Shown piece by piece: positions 46,729-57,528 of a DNA stretch of 64,000 bases (its first letter is position 1; each line of letters begins with the position of its first letter). Under the pieces are notes generated by a model. It saw only the letters and a program-made list of their open reading frames with translations. It searched no databases and was not told the DNA's origin. The stretch is from Salinimonas iocasae (GTDB lineage: Bacteria; Pseudomonadota; Gammaproteobacteria; Enterobacterales; Alteromonadaceae): assembly GCF_006228385.1 (NCBI RefSeq), contig NZ_CP039852.1, positions 3,426,001 to 3,490,000 of the forward strand, given 5' to 3'. A program made the position numbers and the translations under genes.

Positions 46729-49395
46729 TTAAAATATTTCTTCTGGCTCAGGCGCGTTTTTCGTATCTTCTTGTGCAGGATCGACCACGTCATCATCCCT
46801 TACATAGGATGTCGGCTCGGTTCCTTTTTCGAAATACTCGAATAGTGTCGTATGGTCAGTCCGCCGGGTCAACTTTCCACTGGTACGATCAATGCGAACA
46901 CGGACAATATTTTCAGGTACCGGTAACGCTTCTTCCGGCTTTCCTTCAAGGACTTCCTTCATAAACCGGATCCAGGCTGGCTGCGCGGCATGGGAGCCAC
47001 TCTCACTACCAATCATAGCATTACCAATCCAGTTAAACCGCTCAGGATTGCGATTGATAAGATTCTGATTGCGTGTGGCACGCCCCAGATTACGGTTCAT
47101 GTCATCAAAGCCCACCCAGGCAGTGACCACCATATCTTTTTGAAATCCCGAGAACCACGCGTCTCTGGAATCGTTGGTGGTACCGGTTTTACCGGCCAAA
47201 TCGTCCCGTTGCAACAGGTTCTTCGCGCGCCAGCCGGTCCCCATCCAGTACGTTTTCTTATTCCAGTTACCGTTTGCCTGCACACCGGTACGCATCATAT
47301 CGGCAACCAAAAACGCGTTTTGCGCACTAATGACCCGCGGTGCAGAGCGTTTAGGCGCTTCCATTTCAGAAGTGGGCTGACTAACATCCAGCGCCATCGC
47401 TAACTGTTGTTCAACATCCTGCTCTACCGACCTCACATCAGGCTCGTCACATTCGTCACAGGCCCAGACAGGTTCTGCCTGCCATAAAACCGTATTTTGC
47501 TCATCCAGCACTCTGTCAATGAAGTGCGGCTTAACCAGATATCCGCCGTTAGCAATGGTGGCGATGCCTCTGGCTACTTCCAACGGTGTATGTGAGCCGG
47601 AGCCTAATGCCAGCGTCTCATCACGGGGAATATCTTCACGCTGAAAGCCAAAGCGCTCAAGATAGGTGGCGGTATTGTCCAGCCCAACCCCACGCAGCAA
47701 GCGTACTGAGACCACGTTTTTAGACTTACCCAGCGCCATACGCATGCGAATAGGACCGTCGTATTCCGGTGGTGAATTCTTGGGACGCCAGGCAACGCCC
47801 GTCGCCTGATTCCACTGGTTGATTGGCGCATCGTTAATAATTGACGCTGTGGTATAACCATTATTGAGTGCCGCAGAATAAACAAACGGCTTGATGTTTG
47901 ACCCTACCTGGCGTTTAGCCTGCGTTGCCCGGTTGAACTGACTTTGATAAAAGCTATAACCACCCACAACCGCCTGCACTGCACCGTTTTTCGGGTTCAG
48001 CGCGACCAATGCGCCACTTACCGTAGGCATCTGCGCTAACCGCCATTCGCCTTCCTGTTTACGAATGTAAATCACAGCACCTTCGCGCAGAATATCAGCC
48101 GCTGTTTCCGGCTCTTCCCCCTGACGCGAATCCGTAATATACGGCCGGGCCCAGTCGATATTTTCCCAGCTTAGGGTTCGGGTGTTTGCATCTGCATCCA
48201 GCACGTCAACAGATTGCTCGTCCACTGTCATAACAACGGCAGGCACTAAAGGTGCAATACGATCAACTTTATTCAGCGCACTGAGCATCTTCTGATTGTC
48301 CCAGTCTTCACGGGACATTTCTGCAGGCGAATCATCTGTGTTTGCGTTAACAGCATCTTGTTGCGGCTCGTCAGGTTCCACGGCCTGAGTATCCGGCGCC
48401 TCACCGTCTTCCGGGCGATTCCAAAGATAATCTAACGGCCCGCGATAGCCGTGCCTTTCATCGTAATCGTGAAGATTTCTGACCACAGCATCCTGTGCTG
48501 CCTGCTGAATATCGGAAGGCGCTGTGGCATAAACCTGATAACCGCCGGTCTCTGCTTCTTCCTTACCGTAAATCTCAACCATTTCACTATAAATAAGATC
48601 GGCAAGGTATGGGGCGCTGATTTCAATTTCTGCACCGTGCTTTTTGGCGGTTACCCCTTCATTAACCGCCTGGTCAAACTGCTGGCGGGTAATAAGTTGC
48701 TCATCGAGCATGCGAAGTAAGACCACTCTGCGACGTTCAACCGCACGGTCAGGACGACTAATCGGATTGAGCACTGAAGGTGCTTTGGGCAAGCCGGCAA
48801 TAGTCGCAATTTGCGCCAGACTGAGATCCTGCAACGGCTTACCGTAATAAACCTGCGCAGCAGCACCTACACCAAACGCCCGGTGACCAAGCTCAACTTT
48901 ATTCAGATATAACTCAAGGATCTCTTCTTTGGATAAAAGCTGCTCCATATGCCAGGCAATGAAGATTTCTTTTATTTTGCGAATGTACGTTTTTTCCCGA
49001 GTCAGGAAGAATCCACGGGCCAGCTGCATGGTCAGTGTACTTGCACCCTGTTGCTTCTCGCCCGTTATCAGCAGATTTAACGCAGCGCGTCCGATCCCGA
49101 TAGGATCGATGCCGGCATGTTGATAAAAGCGGCTGTCCTCCGTCGCTAGCACCGCATCGATCATTTGCTGCGGAACGTCCTCAAGTTTTACCGGGATCCG
49201 CCGTTTAACACCATACTGAGAGATTAATTTGCCGTCCTGCGTGTAGATTCGCATGGGCGTTTGCAGCCTAACATCCTTCAGGACAGTGACGCTGGGCAAG
49301 TCTGGTTTGATATAAAAATAGATACCGATCAGAGCGGCTGAGCCGACGATCGCACCGATAAAGATAAGAATTAACAGGGATTTTAGAAACTTCAC
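46729..49395 (-). CDS. mrcA: penicillin-binding protein 1A
   Basis: Bifunctional peptidoglycan synthase of 888 residues. One N-terminal membrane helix, the glycosyltransferase domain (ATEDSRFYQHAGIDPIGI; QGASTLTMQLARGFFL; KEEILELYLNKVELG), an inserted OB-like region, and a transpeptidase with SNIK (SxxK), and KTGTTNDSRDAW (KTG). The start is GTG at 49395. It is divergent from pilM, the conserved mrcA/pilM arrangement, with 143 bases shared between them. Confidence 0.97.
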   Translation of the reverse strand: MKFLKSLLILIFIGAIVGSAALIGIYFYIKPDLPSVTVLKDVRLQTPMRIYTQDGKLISQYGVKRRIPVKLEDVPQQMIDAVLATEDSRFYQHAGIDPIGIGRAALNLLITGEKQQGASTLTMQLARGFFLTREKTYIRKIKEIFIAWHMEQLLSKEEILELYLNKVELGHRAFGVGAAAQVYYGKPLQDLSLAQIATIAGLPKAPSVLNPISRPDRAVERRRVVLLRMLDEQLITRQQFDQAVNEGVTAKKHGAEIEISAPYLADLIYSEMVEIYGKEEAETGGYQVYATAPSDIQQAAQDAVVRNLHDYDERHGYRGPLDYLWNRPEDGEAPDTQAVEPDEPQQDAVNANTDDSPAEMSREDWDNQKMLSALNKVDRIAPLVPAVVMTVDEQSVDVLDADANTRTLSWENIDWARPYITDSRQGEEPETAADILREGAVIYIRKQEGEWRLAQMPTVSGALVALNPKNGAVQAVVGGYSFYQSQFNRATQAKRQVGSNIKPFVYSAALNNGYTTASIINDAPINQWNQATGVAWRPKNSPPEYDGPIRMRMALGKSKNVVSVRLLRGVGLDNTATYLERFGFQREDIPRDETLALGSGSHTPLEVARGIATIANGGYLVKPHFIDRVLDEQNTVLWQAEPVWACDECDEPDVRSVEQDVEQQLAMALDVSQPTSEMEAPKRSAPRVISAQNAFLVADMMRTGVQANGNWNKKTYWMGTGWRAKNLLQRDDLAGKTGTTNDSRDAWFSGFQKDMVVTAWVGFDDMNRNLGRATRNQNLINRNPERFNWIGNAMIGSESGSHAAQPAWIRFMKEVLEGKPEEALPVPENIVRVRIDRTSGKLTRRTDHTTLFEYFEKGTEPTSYVRDDDVVDPAQEDTKNAPEPEEIF

Positions 49396-49538
49396 GGAGA
49401 CTTCATTACCAAGGCCAAAATGCCCAATTGATTAATATTCTATACGTACGTGCTTTTATGAGAACCAAAATATTCAAAAAAAGTGCGTAAGATTCTAAAT
49501 TAAAGCAGACCCCAAACTTTGGATCACCGGTTACTACC

Positions 49539-50603
49539 ATGAAATCGTTGTTTAGGAAAAAGATGCCGTCTATTGTGGGCCTTGATATAGGCACTCGTCA
49601 AATTAAAGCGGTACTAATTGAAAAATCCGGCGACCAGTACAAACTGGCCGGTTTTGCCTGCGAGCTAATCAACAAAGAAGCATTCCATGAACGTGAAATT
49701 CGTGATTTTGATGCGGTTGGCCTGGCACTGAAAAAAGTGCAGAAGGCATTAAAGGTTAAAGGCAAACAGGTGGCTATCGCCGTTTCTGGCAGCTCAGTTA
49801 TCACAAAAGTGGTACAGATGGAGCCCGATCAAAGTGACCTCGAATTAGAAGGCCAGATAGAGATCGAAGCTGACAGCCTGATTCCTTATCCCCTGGATGA
49901 AGTTTACCTCGACTTTGAAGAACTCGGCCCCAGCCAAAGCCACGCTGGTAAAGTCAATGTACTGCTGTCAGCGGCACACAAAGACATGGTAGACAATCGC
50001 ATCACCCTGGTACGTGAAGTTCCGTTTGAACCAAAGGTGGTGGACATCGAAGGTTATGCACTAGGTAATGCCCTGACACATTTCTACCCTTCCGAAGAAG
50101 ACGAACGCGTGTGTTGCATGAATATCGGTGCCACGCTTTTACAAATGTGTGTCTGGCAAAATGGCAACGTTATTTATGCCAAAGAGCACAGCTTTGGCAT
50201 GGGCATGTTAGTACAGGACATCTCTGTCATTCAGATGATGGACAAAGAAGAGGCCGAACGTCAGCTGTTGGACAAAACGCTGACCGGTAACTGGCAGGAA
50301 GAAACCTTACCTATTTTTACCGCTAACCTGGTACAGCAAATCAACCGCGCTTTACAGATGTACATGAGCACGTCGCATACTGAGCGCCCCCAAAAATTAT
50401 TGTTGTCAGGTGGCGGTGCCACACTGACTGCGCTGACAGATGCGCTACAACAGGACCTCGGGCTGGAAATAGAAGTTTTCGACCCGTTTGCAGGGATGCA
50501 GATTAGCGAAAAGATTGACCCTCAACGTCTTAAAAGTGTCACCCCGCAGCTAGCAATCGCGGCAGGGTTGGCCAGCCGGAGTTTCGACACATGGCACATG
50601 TAA
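49539..50603 (+). CDS. pilM: type IV pilus assembly protein PilM
   Basis: Actin-like cytoplasmic ATP-binding protein that holds the inner-membrane PilN/PilO complex. 354 residues. The actin phosphate loop is GLDIGTRQIKAVLIEK; a second, MNIGATLLQMCVWQNGNV, and LLSGGGATLTALTDAL complete the fold. Start ATG 49539; only a weak ribosome-binding site. It overlaps pilN by 13 bases and heads pilMNOPQ. Confidence 0.96.
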   Translation: MKSLFRKKMPSIVGLDIGTRQIKAVLIEKSGDQYKLAGFACELINKEAFHEREIRDFDAVGLALKKVQKALKVKGKQVAIAVSGSSVITKVVQMEPDQSDLELEGQIEIEADSLIPYPLDEVYLDFEELGPSQSHAGKVNVLLSAAHKDMVDNRITLVREVPFEPKVVDIEGYALGNALTHFYPSEEDERVCCMNIGATLLQMCVWQNGNVIYAKEHSFGMGMLVQDISVIQMMDKEEAERQLLDKTLTGNWQEETLPIFTANLVQQINRALQMYMSTSHTERPQKLLLSGGGATLTALTDALQQDLGLEIEVFDPFAGMQISEKIDPQRLKSVTPQLAIAAGLASRSFDTWHM

Positions 50604-51172
50604 ACCTGCTTCCCTGGCGTGAACAGCAGCGCCAGTTACAAAAAAAGAATTATTTAGGCTTCCTGGCTTTGGTAGCGCTTACCATTGGACTGATTTTCTG
50701 GGTAGCCGGTCAGACGATAGAACAGCAAACACAGCATCAGAATGCACGTAACACGTTTCTGACGCAGGAAATTGCCAAGCTGGATGCGCAAATTTCGCAA
50801 ATTCAGAAAATCAAAGATAAAAAGTCTGCCATTGAACAGCGGATGGCCCTGATCGGCCAGCTGCAGGTAAGCAGAAACGTCGCTCCGCGGGTATTCCATG
50901 AACTTGCGCAAATTGTGCCGCCGGGCGTGTCTTTTAAAACAATGCAACGCTCAGGAAACAGCATCACTATTGAAGGCATCAGTGAGTCAAATAACCGGCT
51001 GTCAGATTTTATGCGTCGCATTGAAAATTCAGAGGTGTTTTCTCACGGTGATTTATCGTCAATTGTTGCCGATACTTCCGCAGCCGATGCGGTAAGTGGC
51101 TTTACCTTAACCTTTCAGATCAGCCCGGACGTTGCGCCTGTTCCTGCTGATACTACCGCCAAGAAGAGTTAG
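50591..51172 (+). CDS. pilN: type IV pilus assembly protein PilN
   Basis: A 193-residue inner-membrane protein. The N-terminal PilM-binding motif is VNLLPWREQQRQLQKKN, then one membrane helix (YLGFLALVALTIGLIFWVAG), a periplasmic coiled coil (residues about 45-90), and a ferredoxin-like domain. Start within the pilM end. Forms a heterodimer with PilO. Confidence 0.95.
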   Translation: MAHVNLLPWREQQRQLQKKNYLGFLALVALTIGLIFWVAGQTIEQQTQHQNARNTFLTQEIAKLDAQISQIQKIKDKKSAIEQRMALIGQLQVSRNVAPRVFHELAQIVPPGVSFKTMQRSGNSITIEGISESNNRLSDFMRRIENSEVFSHGDLSSIVADTSAADAVSGFTLTFQISPDVAPVPADTTAKKS

Positions 51173-51174
51173 CC

Positions 51175-51792
51175 ATGAAGTTTGATGTAAATAAACTAAA
51201 AGAGCTGAACGACCTGGATTTCGAACAGGTTGCTATCTGGCCCAGGGAAGTAAAAATTGTCGTTGCCGTATTTGTGGCAATCATTATAGCGGGTATCAGT
51301 TACTGGTTTGTGGTTAAGCCAAAACTGCCCGTGCTGGAAGCTGCTCAGAAAAAAGAAGCCGAACTTAAAATGCAGTTCGAGGCAAAATACCGGATTGCGG
51401 TTAACCTTGATGCTTACGAAGAGCAGTTGGCAAAAATAAAACAGGATTTCTCATCAATGCTACGTTCGCTGCCCACCAGCAACGAAACGCCGGGTTTGCT
51501 GGACGATGTTACTTATGTCGGCACCTCATCAGGCTTGACGTTTAAAGTATTGAACTGGCAGCAGGAAATTCCAAAAGAATTCTACACTGAGCTTCCTATT
51601 GAGATGGAAGTCAGCGGCGATTATCACAGCTTTGGCCAGTTTGCCTCAAAAGTGGCTGACCTACCGCGTATCGTAACACTGCATAATTTCCGTCTTGAGC
51701 AACAAGATGAACGGCTGCAACTGCGTTTGCAGGCAAAAACCTACCGTACCGCACTTACCGGTGTTCAGGAGACAGAAAATGAAGCTGAGTAA
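51175..51792 (+). CDS. pilO: type IV pilus assembly protein PilO
   Basis: A 205-residue protein with one helix (VKIVVAVFVAIIIAGISYWF), a coiled coil and a ferredoxin-like domain typical of PilO (TYVGTSSGLTFKVLNW). Two bases follow the pilN stop; the end overlaps the pilP start by 14 bases. Partner of PilN and PilP in the alignment subcomplex. Confidence 0.95.
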   Translation: MKFDVNKLKELNDLDFEQVAIWPREVKIVVAVFVAIIIAGISYWFVVKPKLPVLEAAQKKEAELKMQFEAKYRIAVNLDAYEEQLAKIKQDFSSMLRSLPTSNETPGLLDDVTYVGTSSGLTFKVLNWQQEIPKEFYTELPIEMEVSGDYHSFGQFASKVADLPRIVTLHNFRLEQQDERLQLRLQAKTYRTALTGVQETENEAE

Positions 51793-52324
51793 CGTCATTT
51801 TTCCGACACTTTGTATTGGCCTGCTATCTGCATGTGCGCCCCAAATGGATGATTTAACGGCATATACCAATAAGGTGAAGCAAAACACTCAGGTGTATAT
51901 CGAACCTTATCCGGAGTTTTCATCGCAACCAGCGTTTCAGTATGACTCAACCGATCGTAGAAGCCCATTCAAGCGACCCGTTGACAGAAGTGAGCCACTG
52001 GTTGCCAAAACGCAGTCAAATTGTCTGCAGCCAGATTATGATCGTCGCAAAGAGTCGTTAGAACAGTACGGGCTCGATGCGCTGGCATATACTGGCAGCT
52101 TTAAAAGTAAAGGGACTGAATGGGTATTATTCAAAACAGCGGATGGATCGTTGTTAAAAGGTACCCGGGGCAGTCGAATCGGCTTATTTTACGGCACGAT
52201 AAAGTCTATTAACCGCCAGTCTGTAAAAATAGAACAGTTGCTTCCCGACGGTGCGGGATGTTGGCAAAGGGAAGAAACCACGTTGTCGCTGAACTCGACA
52301 GCAGGAGAGAATAATAATGTCTGA
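51779..52324 (+). CDS. pilP: type IV pilus lipoprotein PilP
   Basis: A lipoprotein of 181 residues. The open frame begins upstream, but AGGAG 7 bases before the ATG at 51779, and a signal peptide with lipobox LLSAC beginning MKLSNVIF, set the start. The mature protein has the PilP patterns FVYPEF-like YPEFSSQPAF, LEQYGLDALAYTGSF, and a beta-rich C-terminal HR domain (GSRIGLFYGTIKSI). It links PilN/O to the secretin PilQ. Overlaps pilQ by 8 bases. Confidence 0.94.
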   Translation: MKLSNVIFPTLCIGLLSACAPQMDDLTAYTNKVKQNTQVYIEPYPEFSSQPAFQYDSTDRRSPFKRPVDRSEPLVAKTQSNCLQPDYDRRKESLEQYGLDALAYTGSFKSKGTEWVLFKTADGSLLKGTRGSRIGLFYGTIKSINRQSVKIEQLLPDGAGCWQREETTLSLNSTAGENNNV

Positions 52325-54092
52325 GCGATATATTTTTAATAAACGGTTAAACAGTACGCATCGCAGAAAGTGGATGCTATTCACAGGTCTGATGGCGTTT
52401 TTCTTCGTGATGAACGGCATGCCGCTGGCCGGTGCGCAGGAACAGCCCGTTTTACTTGATCCGTATGAAGAAAACGAAGCGGGTTTTAACAATATTCTGA
52501 CCAACATCGATTTTACCCGCGCTAAAAATAATACGGCCGTTACACTGGTATCTTTTGAGAACGACAATGTCAGCCCGCAATTGGTTGAATCTCAGGGACA
52601 GCTTACTGTTACATTGCCTGGTGTAGCGCTGGCAGAGGAGCAGTTTGTTGAACTGGATGTCACGCAGTTTGGCACTGCGGTTACCCATATAGAAAGCTTT
52701 CAGGATGAAGAGTCAGCGCGCTTAGTGATTGACTATGTTGACCCGGTATTTGCCCGCCACACCATGACCGATGAAGGGCTGCGCATCGAAATTGAACCGA
52801 TGAGCGAAGAAGAGCAGGAAGCGTTAAACGAGAAATCAAAGTATACCGGTAAACCTATCTCGCTGGATTTTCAGGATGTTCCTGTGCGTCAGGTTCTGCA
52901 GATTATTGCACAGGTTAATGACTTTAACCTGGTTACTACCGACACCGTAACCGGCAATGTCACCATTCAGCTTTCCGGCGTGCCATGGGATCAGGCGCTT
53001 GATATGATTTTACGTATCAAAGGTCTGGATAAGCGTCTTGACGGTAACATCTTACTGGTCGCACCGTCTGAAGAGCTGGCGGCTCGCGAGACACAACAGC
53101 TTCAGTCTGAGCAACAGGTCAAAGAACTGGCGCCGATGCAAACTGCAAATATCACCGTTAACTATGCAAAAGCACAGGAAATGGCGGCTATCCTTAAATC
53201 TGAACAAGGTGGCATTTTAAGTGAACGTGGCTCGGTCAGTGTTGATGAGCGTACTAATACCTTGCTGGTCAGAGACACTCAGGAGTCTATTGATCAGGCA
53301 CGGGCTACCGTAAATGCGCTGGATATTCCGGTGAAGCAGGTACTCATTGAGTCACGCATGGTAACGGTGCGTGACAATGTGGGTGAAGAGCTGGGTGTTC
53401 GCTGGGGAATCACAGACCGAGGCTCTGATGCCGCCGTGTCCGGCTCGCTTGAAGGTGCTGACACTGCTGCCGGTGGTGTTCTGCCCAGTATTGATAATCG
53501 CCTGAATGTTAATTTGCCAGTTGCTGCTGCAGGTGCCGGGCGCATCGGATTTCAGGTTGCCAGCCTGGTAGATGGTACGATTCTGGACCTTGAGCTGTCT
53601 GCACTGGAGTCTGAAAACAAAGGTGAAATCATTGCCAGCCCGCGCATCACGGTAGCTAACCAACGTGAAGCATACATCGAGCAGGGTACTGAAATACCCT
53701 ACGTACAGGCAACGTCATCGGGTGCCACGTCTGTCGAGTTCAAGAAAGCCGTATTAAGCTTAAAAGTGACTCCTCATATTACGCCTGATAACCGGGTCAT
53801 TCTGGACCTTGTGGTCACTCAGGATACGCGTGGCGAAACCGTTTCGACCTCTACGGGCCCTGCGGTAGCCATAGATACACAGGAAATAAAAACCCAGGTT
53901 CTGGTGGAAAATGGCGAAACTGTCGTACTAGGGGGTATTTTCCAGCAACTTAATACTGATGATATCTCGAAAGTGCCGTTATTCGGCGACCTGCCGGTCG
54001 TAGGCAATCTGTTTAAGAAAAGCTCTGAGATTTATCAGAAACGTGAACTACTCATCTTTGTGACGCCTAAAATTGTGACAGAGACGCTTTAA
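52317..54092 (+). CDS. pilQ: type IV pilus secretin PilQ
   Basis: Outer-membrane secretin of 591 residues. Signal peptide after a basic N-terminus, one AMIN-type domain, an STN domain (ISLDFQDVPVRQVLQIIAQV), N1 (ANITVNYAKAQEMAAILK) and the secretin core (IIASPRITVANQREAYIEQG; VPLFGDLPVVGNLFK). Shorter than Pseudomonas PilQ (714), with only one AMIN domain. A strong terminator follows. Confidence 0.96.
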   Translation: MSERYIFNKRLNSTHRRKWMLFTGLMAFFFVMNGMPLAGAQEQPVLLDPYEENEAGFNNILTNIDFTRAKNNTAVTLVSFENDNVSPQLVESQGQLTVTLPGVALAEEQFVELDVTQFGTAVTHIESFQDEESARLVIDYVDPVFARHTMTDEGLRIEIEPMSEEEQEALNEKSKYTGKPISLDFQDVPVRQVLQIIAQVNDFNLVTTDTVTGNVTIQLSGVPWDQALDMILRIKGLDKRLDGNILLVAPSEELAARETQQLQSEQQVKELAPMQTANITVNYAKAQEMAAILKSEQGGILSERGSVSVDERTNTLLVRDTQESIDQARATVNALDIPVKQVLIESRMVTVRDNVGEELGVRWGITDRGSDAAVSGSLEGADTAAGGVLPSIDNRLNVNLPVAAAGAGRIGFQVASLVDGTILDLELSALESENKGEIIASPRITVANQREAYIEQGTEIPYVQATSSGATSVEFKKAVLSLKVTPHITPDNRVILDLVVTQDTRGETVSTSTGPAVAIDTQEIKTQVLVENGETVVLGGIFQQLNTDDISKVPLFGDLPVVGNLFKKSSEIYQKRELLIFVTPKIVTETL

Positions 54093-54107
54093 AACGCGAT
54101 AATGATG

Positions 54108-54135
54108 AAAAAGGCGTCGCAAGACGCCTTTTTTT
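54108..54135 (+). terminator. intrinsic terminator of pilMNOPQ
   Basis: AAAAAGGCGTC / GACGCCTTTTT stem, four-base GCAA loop and seven T. Sits 15 bases after the pilQ stop, so aroK is expected to have its own promoter in the following 225 bases. Confidence 0.95.
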
Positions 54136-54360
54136 GTGAATAAACGTTCTCTAACCCGCTGTTTTTCAAGCCTGCCGATTAAAACAACAACAAAACTTGC
54201 ATCAGGACAGATGAAACTGAGATAATCCCGCTCTCGAAAATTAAGCGAGGTTCTAGAGTGGTGCTTATAAATCGAGATTTTGAGCACGCGTAAATGGGTA
54301 GGCTGAGAAGGTAAGAGACGCGCCGCCCTTAACATAATGAAAGTTGTGATATAAGCAAAT

Positions 54361-54879
54361 ATGGCTGAAAAACGTAATATCTTTTTGGTTGGCCCAATGG
54401 GTGCTGGCAAAAGTACCATTGGCAGACATCTGGCAGACGAACTTCACCTTGAATTTTTTGACTCAGATCAGGAAATCGAACGCCGCACTGGCGCTGACAT
54501 TGCGTGGATTTTTGATTTAGAGGGTGAAGATGGCTTTCGCAAGCGCGAAGAAAACGTCATTTACGATCTTACCGACAAGCAAGGTATTGTGCTGGCAACC
54601 GGTGGCGGTTCAGTGATGAATAAAGACGTTCGTAACCGTCTTTCTGCACGGGGTATCGTTGTATATCTGCAGACCACTATTGATAAACAGGTTGCCCGTA
54701 CTCAGCGTGATAAACGCAGACCGCTACTTCAGCATGGCGAGCCTGAGACTGTACTTCGCGAGTTAGCCGAAGTGCGCAATCCGCTTTATGAAGAAGTCGC
54801 GGATTATGTTATCGATACCGATGACCAGTCTGCTCGTGCAGTAGCTAACCAGATTGTCAGTAAAATTGATTTGTTTTAA
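54361..54879 (+). CDS. aroK: shikimate kinase I
   Basis: Phosphorylates shikimate. 172 residues: P-loop [17 protein letters not shown], shikimate-binding [19 protein letters not shown] and the GGG motif [10 protein letters not shown], and the LID arginines in [10 protein letters not shown]. Start ATG at 54361 with a weak ribosome-binding site. Preceded by 225 bases with no other gene; aroB follows at 21 bases. Confidence 0.97.
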   Translation: MAEKRNIFLVGPMGAGKSTIGRHLADELHLEFFDSDQEIERRTGADIAWIFDLEGEDGFRKREENVIYDLTDKQGIVLATGGGSVMNKDVRNRLSARGIVVYLQTTIDKQVARTQRDKRRPLLQHGEPETVLRELAEVRNPLYEEVADYVIDTDDQSARAVANQIVSKIDLF

Positions 54880-54900
54880 TTAACATCAGGAGTTGCGCTC

Positions 54901-55971
54901 ATGTCGACGTTAACAGTGGATTTAAACGAGCGTAGTTATCCCATTGAGATAAAAGCCGGTCTACTTACGCAGGCTGGCTTTTTTATGCCTTATATAAAAG
55001 GGCCAATGGCGGTTATCGTGACTAACGAAACCGTAGCGCCGTTATATCTGAATGATGTCATCGCTGCCTGTGGCAATAAGCAAGTCGAAACCATTATTAT
55101 CCCCGATGGTGAGCAGTATAAGTCACTTGCGCAGTATGAACGCATAATGACCCGTTTGCTTGAGCTTAATGCCGCTCGCGATACGACCCTTATAGCATTA
55201 GGTGGCGGTGTAGTTGGTGACTTATGTGGCTTTGTCGCCAGTACTTATCAGCGTGGCGTGCCTTTCATTCAGGTACCCACTACCCTGTTATCACAGGTAG
55301 ACTCATCGGTAGGGGGAAAAACCGCCGTCAATCACCCGTTGGGTAAAAATATGATTGGCGCATTTTACCAGCCGGTACTGGTTGCGATAGATGTCAACAC
55401 ACTGCAAAGCCTGCCTTCAAGGGAGTTCGCCGCAGGTATGGCTGAGGTGATCAAATACGGCATTATTTATGATGCTGACTTTTTCTCACATCTTGAGCAA
55501 ACAGTGTCAGCCCTCCAAGCATTAGATGAAAAAGCGCTAATTGATGTTATCTACCGCTGTTGTGCGATTAAAGCAGAGGTTGTCGCCCAGGATGAGCGTG
55601 AAGGCGGATTACGTGCCATTTTGAACCTGGGGCATACGTTTGGCCATGCTATCGAAGCGGAGCAGGGATATGGTAACTGGCTCCACGGCGAGGCTGTTGC
55701 AGCTGGAATGGTAATGGCCTGTCAGGCGGCTGAGAAACTGGACTGGCTAAACACCGCGCAAACTGCGCGTGTTAAGCAGTTAATCAGTGCGTTTTCATTG
55801 CCGGTAAACGGGCCCGATTCAATGACAATTGATGCGTATCTGCCACATATGCGTAGAGATAAAAAAGTAGAAGCCGGACAGCTTCGCTTTGTCATTCCTA
55901 CAACTATCGGAAAGGCAGTAGTGACGCAACAGGTCACTGAGCAAATGCTGACAGACATACTGGGCCGTTGA
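54901..55971 (+). CDS. aroB: 3-dehydroquinate synthase
   Basis: Second shikimate step. 356 residues. NAD site [17 protein letters not shown] and [23 protein letters not shown] are intact; the zinc ligands fall in the [18 protein letters not shown] and [10 protein letters not shown] segments. CAGGAG lies 8 bases before ATG. In the conserved aroK-aroB-damX order. Confidence 0.98.
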   Translation: MSTLTVDLNERSYPIEIKAGLLTQAGFFMPYIKGPMAVIVTNETVAPLYLNDVIAACGNKQVETIIIPDGEQYKSLAQYERIMTRLLELNAARDTTLIALGGGVVGDLCGFVASTYQRGVPFIQVPTTLLSQVDSSVGGKTAVNHPLGKNMIGAFYQPVLVAIDVNTLQSLPSREFAAGMAEVIKYGIIYDADFFSHLEQTVSALQALDEKALIDVIYRCCAIKAEVVAQDEREGGLRAILNLGHTFGHAIEAEQGYGNWLHGEAVAAGMVMACQAAEKLDWLNTAQTARVKQLISAFSLPVNGPDSMTIDAYLPHMRRDKKVEAGQLRFVIPTTIGKAVVTQQVTEQMLTDILGR

Positions 55972-56061
55972 TCATAATCAGTAATATCGCTATTTACTGA
56001 GTGCGAGTACAGGCTGTGAAAATCTGGCAGTTATTGATGGGCAAGTCTTTAGGGAGCGCGC

Positions 56062-57528
56062 GTGCAATCACCGCTGCATGAACGACTGGAGTATCTGGTT
56101 ACCTATTCCTCTCAACTGATTTTTGTCAGTGGAGACTCTGTTGCGCAGCAGCAAAAGACCCTTGATGCCTTTGTTTTCAATCAAAACGATGACACAGACA
56201 TTGCCTACCTGACAGCCAAACCGAACCTTGAGCTACATGACTACCGAAGACAACTTTGCCAGCAGTTACTGGGTCAGCAGGTAGGTAGCTATGTTCGCCC
56301 GCTTAACGAACTCATGGCGGGTTTGAACCAGCACCAGGGGCCGGTACTGATCACAATTACGCAAGCTGAACATATGCCTGATGCATTACTTCAGGAGCTT
56401 TGGGACTTAGTTTTGCAAAGCCGGTTTGCCAGTAACAAACAGCACCTGAACGTACTGTTGTTTGGCCAATCTGACTGGGCGGAAAAGGCAAAGCAGTGGC
56501 TACCTGCAAAAAACACCAATACGCCTTTGCTCATATCCAGCCAGTCTGTCATGGCGCAACAGGTCGGTTCAGAGCTAGACCAGCTTATCAGTCAGCGCCG
56601 TCAAGCATTTCAGGCCAGACTGGATGAGCGTAGTGCCGCTCAGCAAACTGTTACCCACAACAGGCTAAAATCCCCCTGGTTCTGGGGCATCGCCATTTTG
56701 CTTTTTTTACTAAGCTTTACTGCGCTGGTTGCGTGGCAGTATTCCAGCGAGCTGGAAGCTTTATTTTCCCCAATACAAAACGAAACTGCACGCGAACAGC
56801 CATCGCTGCCGCCTCCGGGAAGTGCTTACCGCGACTTAGTCGAGACTCCCCCGCCAACTGCAATCGATAAATCAACACAAGACACAGCAGCAACAGCGGC
56901 GGCTCCAGAAACCACTGCACCAGAAGTTAAAACGTCACAGCCCGATCCGCAAAGAGATTCCAGTGATGATGTTGCTACCGCACAACCCAGAATCACTGAC
57001 TGGCAAAGTGCGGTGGAGGATATGAACAAAAAACGCGCGGCGCGCACCGAAGCGCCATCAGCCACTACTGATGATGCTATAGAGAAAGAGAAACCGGATG
57101 CTGCGCCAGACAAAGCGCCAGTGCCTCAGATTGATGCAGAGTTTGCCGCATCAATGATTAAGCTGGCCCGCGAAAATAGCGTAGCAACAACAACGCCGCA
57201 AACCGAATCCCAGGAGCCCGAGACCCTGGATAACCAGTTACTTTTATCACTTCTGACCCCGCAGGATTATGTTATCCAACTGGCCGGGCTCAAAGATGAA
57301 CCCTTGCTGCGCGATTTCATCAATGATCATCAGCTTCAGGACAAAGTCTGGATATACCAAACCCGGCGATACGGTGGCCCCTGGTATGTACTCCTGTTTA
57401 AACAGCCTTTCGGGTCGGTCACTGAAGCCCGCCAGGCAATGTCTCTGTTGCCGCAATATCCTGGTAAGAGCAATGCCTTTGTAAAGGCCGCTGATCAGGT
57501 ACTTGTGGAAATAAAGAATAACACCTGA
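56062..57528 (+). CDS. damX: DamX-like SPOR-domain protein
   Basis: A 488-residue division-associated protein: an N-terminal cytoplasmic domain resembling an inactive AAA ATPase, a single helix (WFWGIAILLFLLSFTALVAW, about 210-230), a long Ala/Pro/Thr/Glu periplasmic linker and a C-terminal SPOR domain (DYVIQLAGLKDEPLLRDF; GGPWYVLLFKQPF). SPOR binds denuded septal glycan. The start is GTG at 56062 with AGGGAG 5 bases upstream. Confidence 0.92.
   Translation: MQSPLHERLEYLVTYSSQLIFVSGDSVAQQQKTLDAFVFNQNDDTDIAYLTAKPNLELHDYRRQLCQQLLGQQVGSYVRPLNELMAGLNQHQGPVLITITQAEHMPDALLQELWDLVLQSRFASNKQHLNVLLFGQSDWAEKAKQWLPAKNTNTPLLISSQSVMAQQVGSELDQLISQRRQAFQARLDERSAAQQTVTHNRLKSPWFWGIAILLFLLSFTALVAWQYSSELEALFSPIQNETAREQPSLPPPGSAYRDLVETPPPTAIDKSTQDTAATAAAPETTAPEVKTSQPDPQRDSSDDVATAQPRITDWQSAVEDMNKKRAARTEAPSATTDDAIEKEKPDAAPDKAPVPQIDAEFAASMIKLARENSVATTTPQTESQEPETLDNQLLLSLLTPQDYVIQLAGLKDEPLLRDFINDHQLQDKVWIYQTRRYGGPWYVLLFKQPFGSVTEARQAMSLLPQYPGKSNAFVKAADQVLVEIKNNT

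Noticed and set aside
54048..54419. Minus-strand frame across the pilQ-aroK gap
   Set aside because: It overlaps the pilQ terminator and the aroK start, has no ribosome-binding site and no recognisable protein character.
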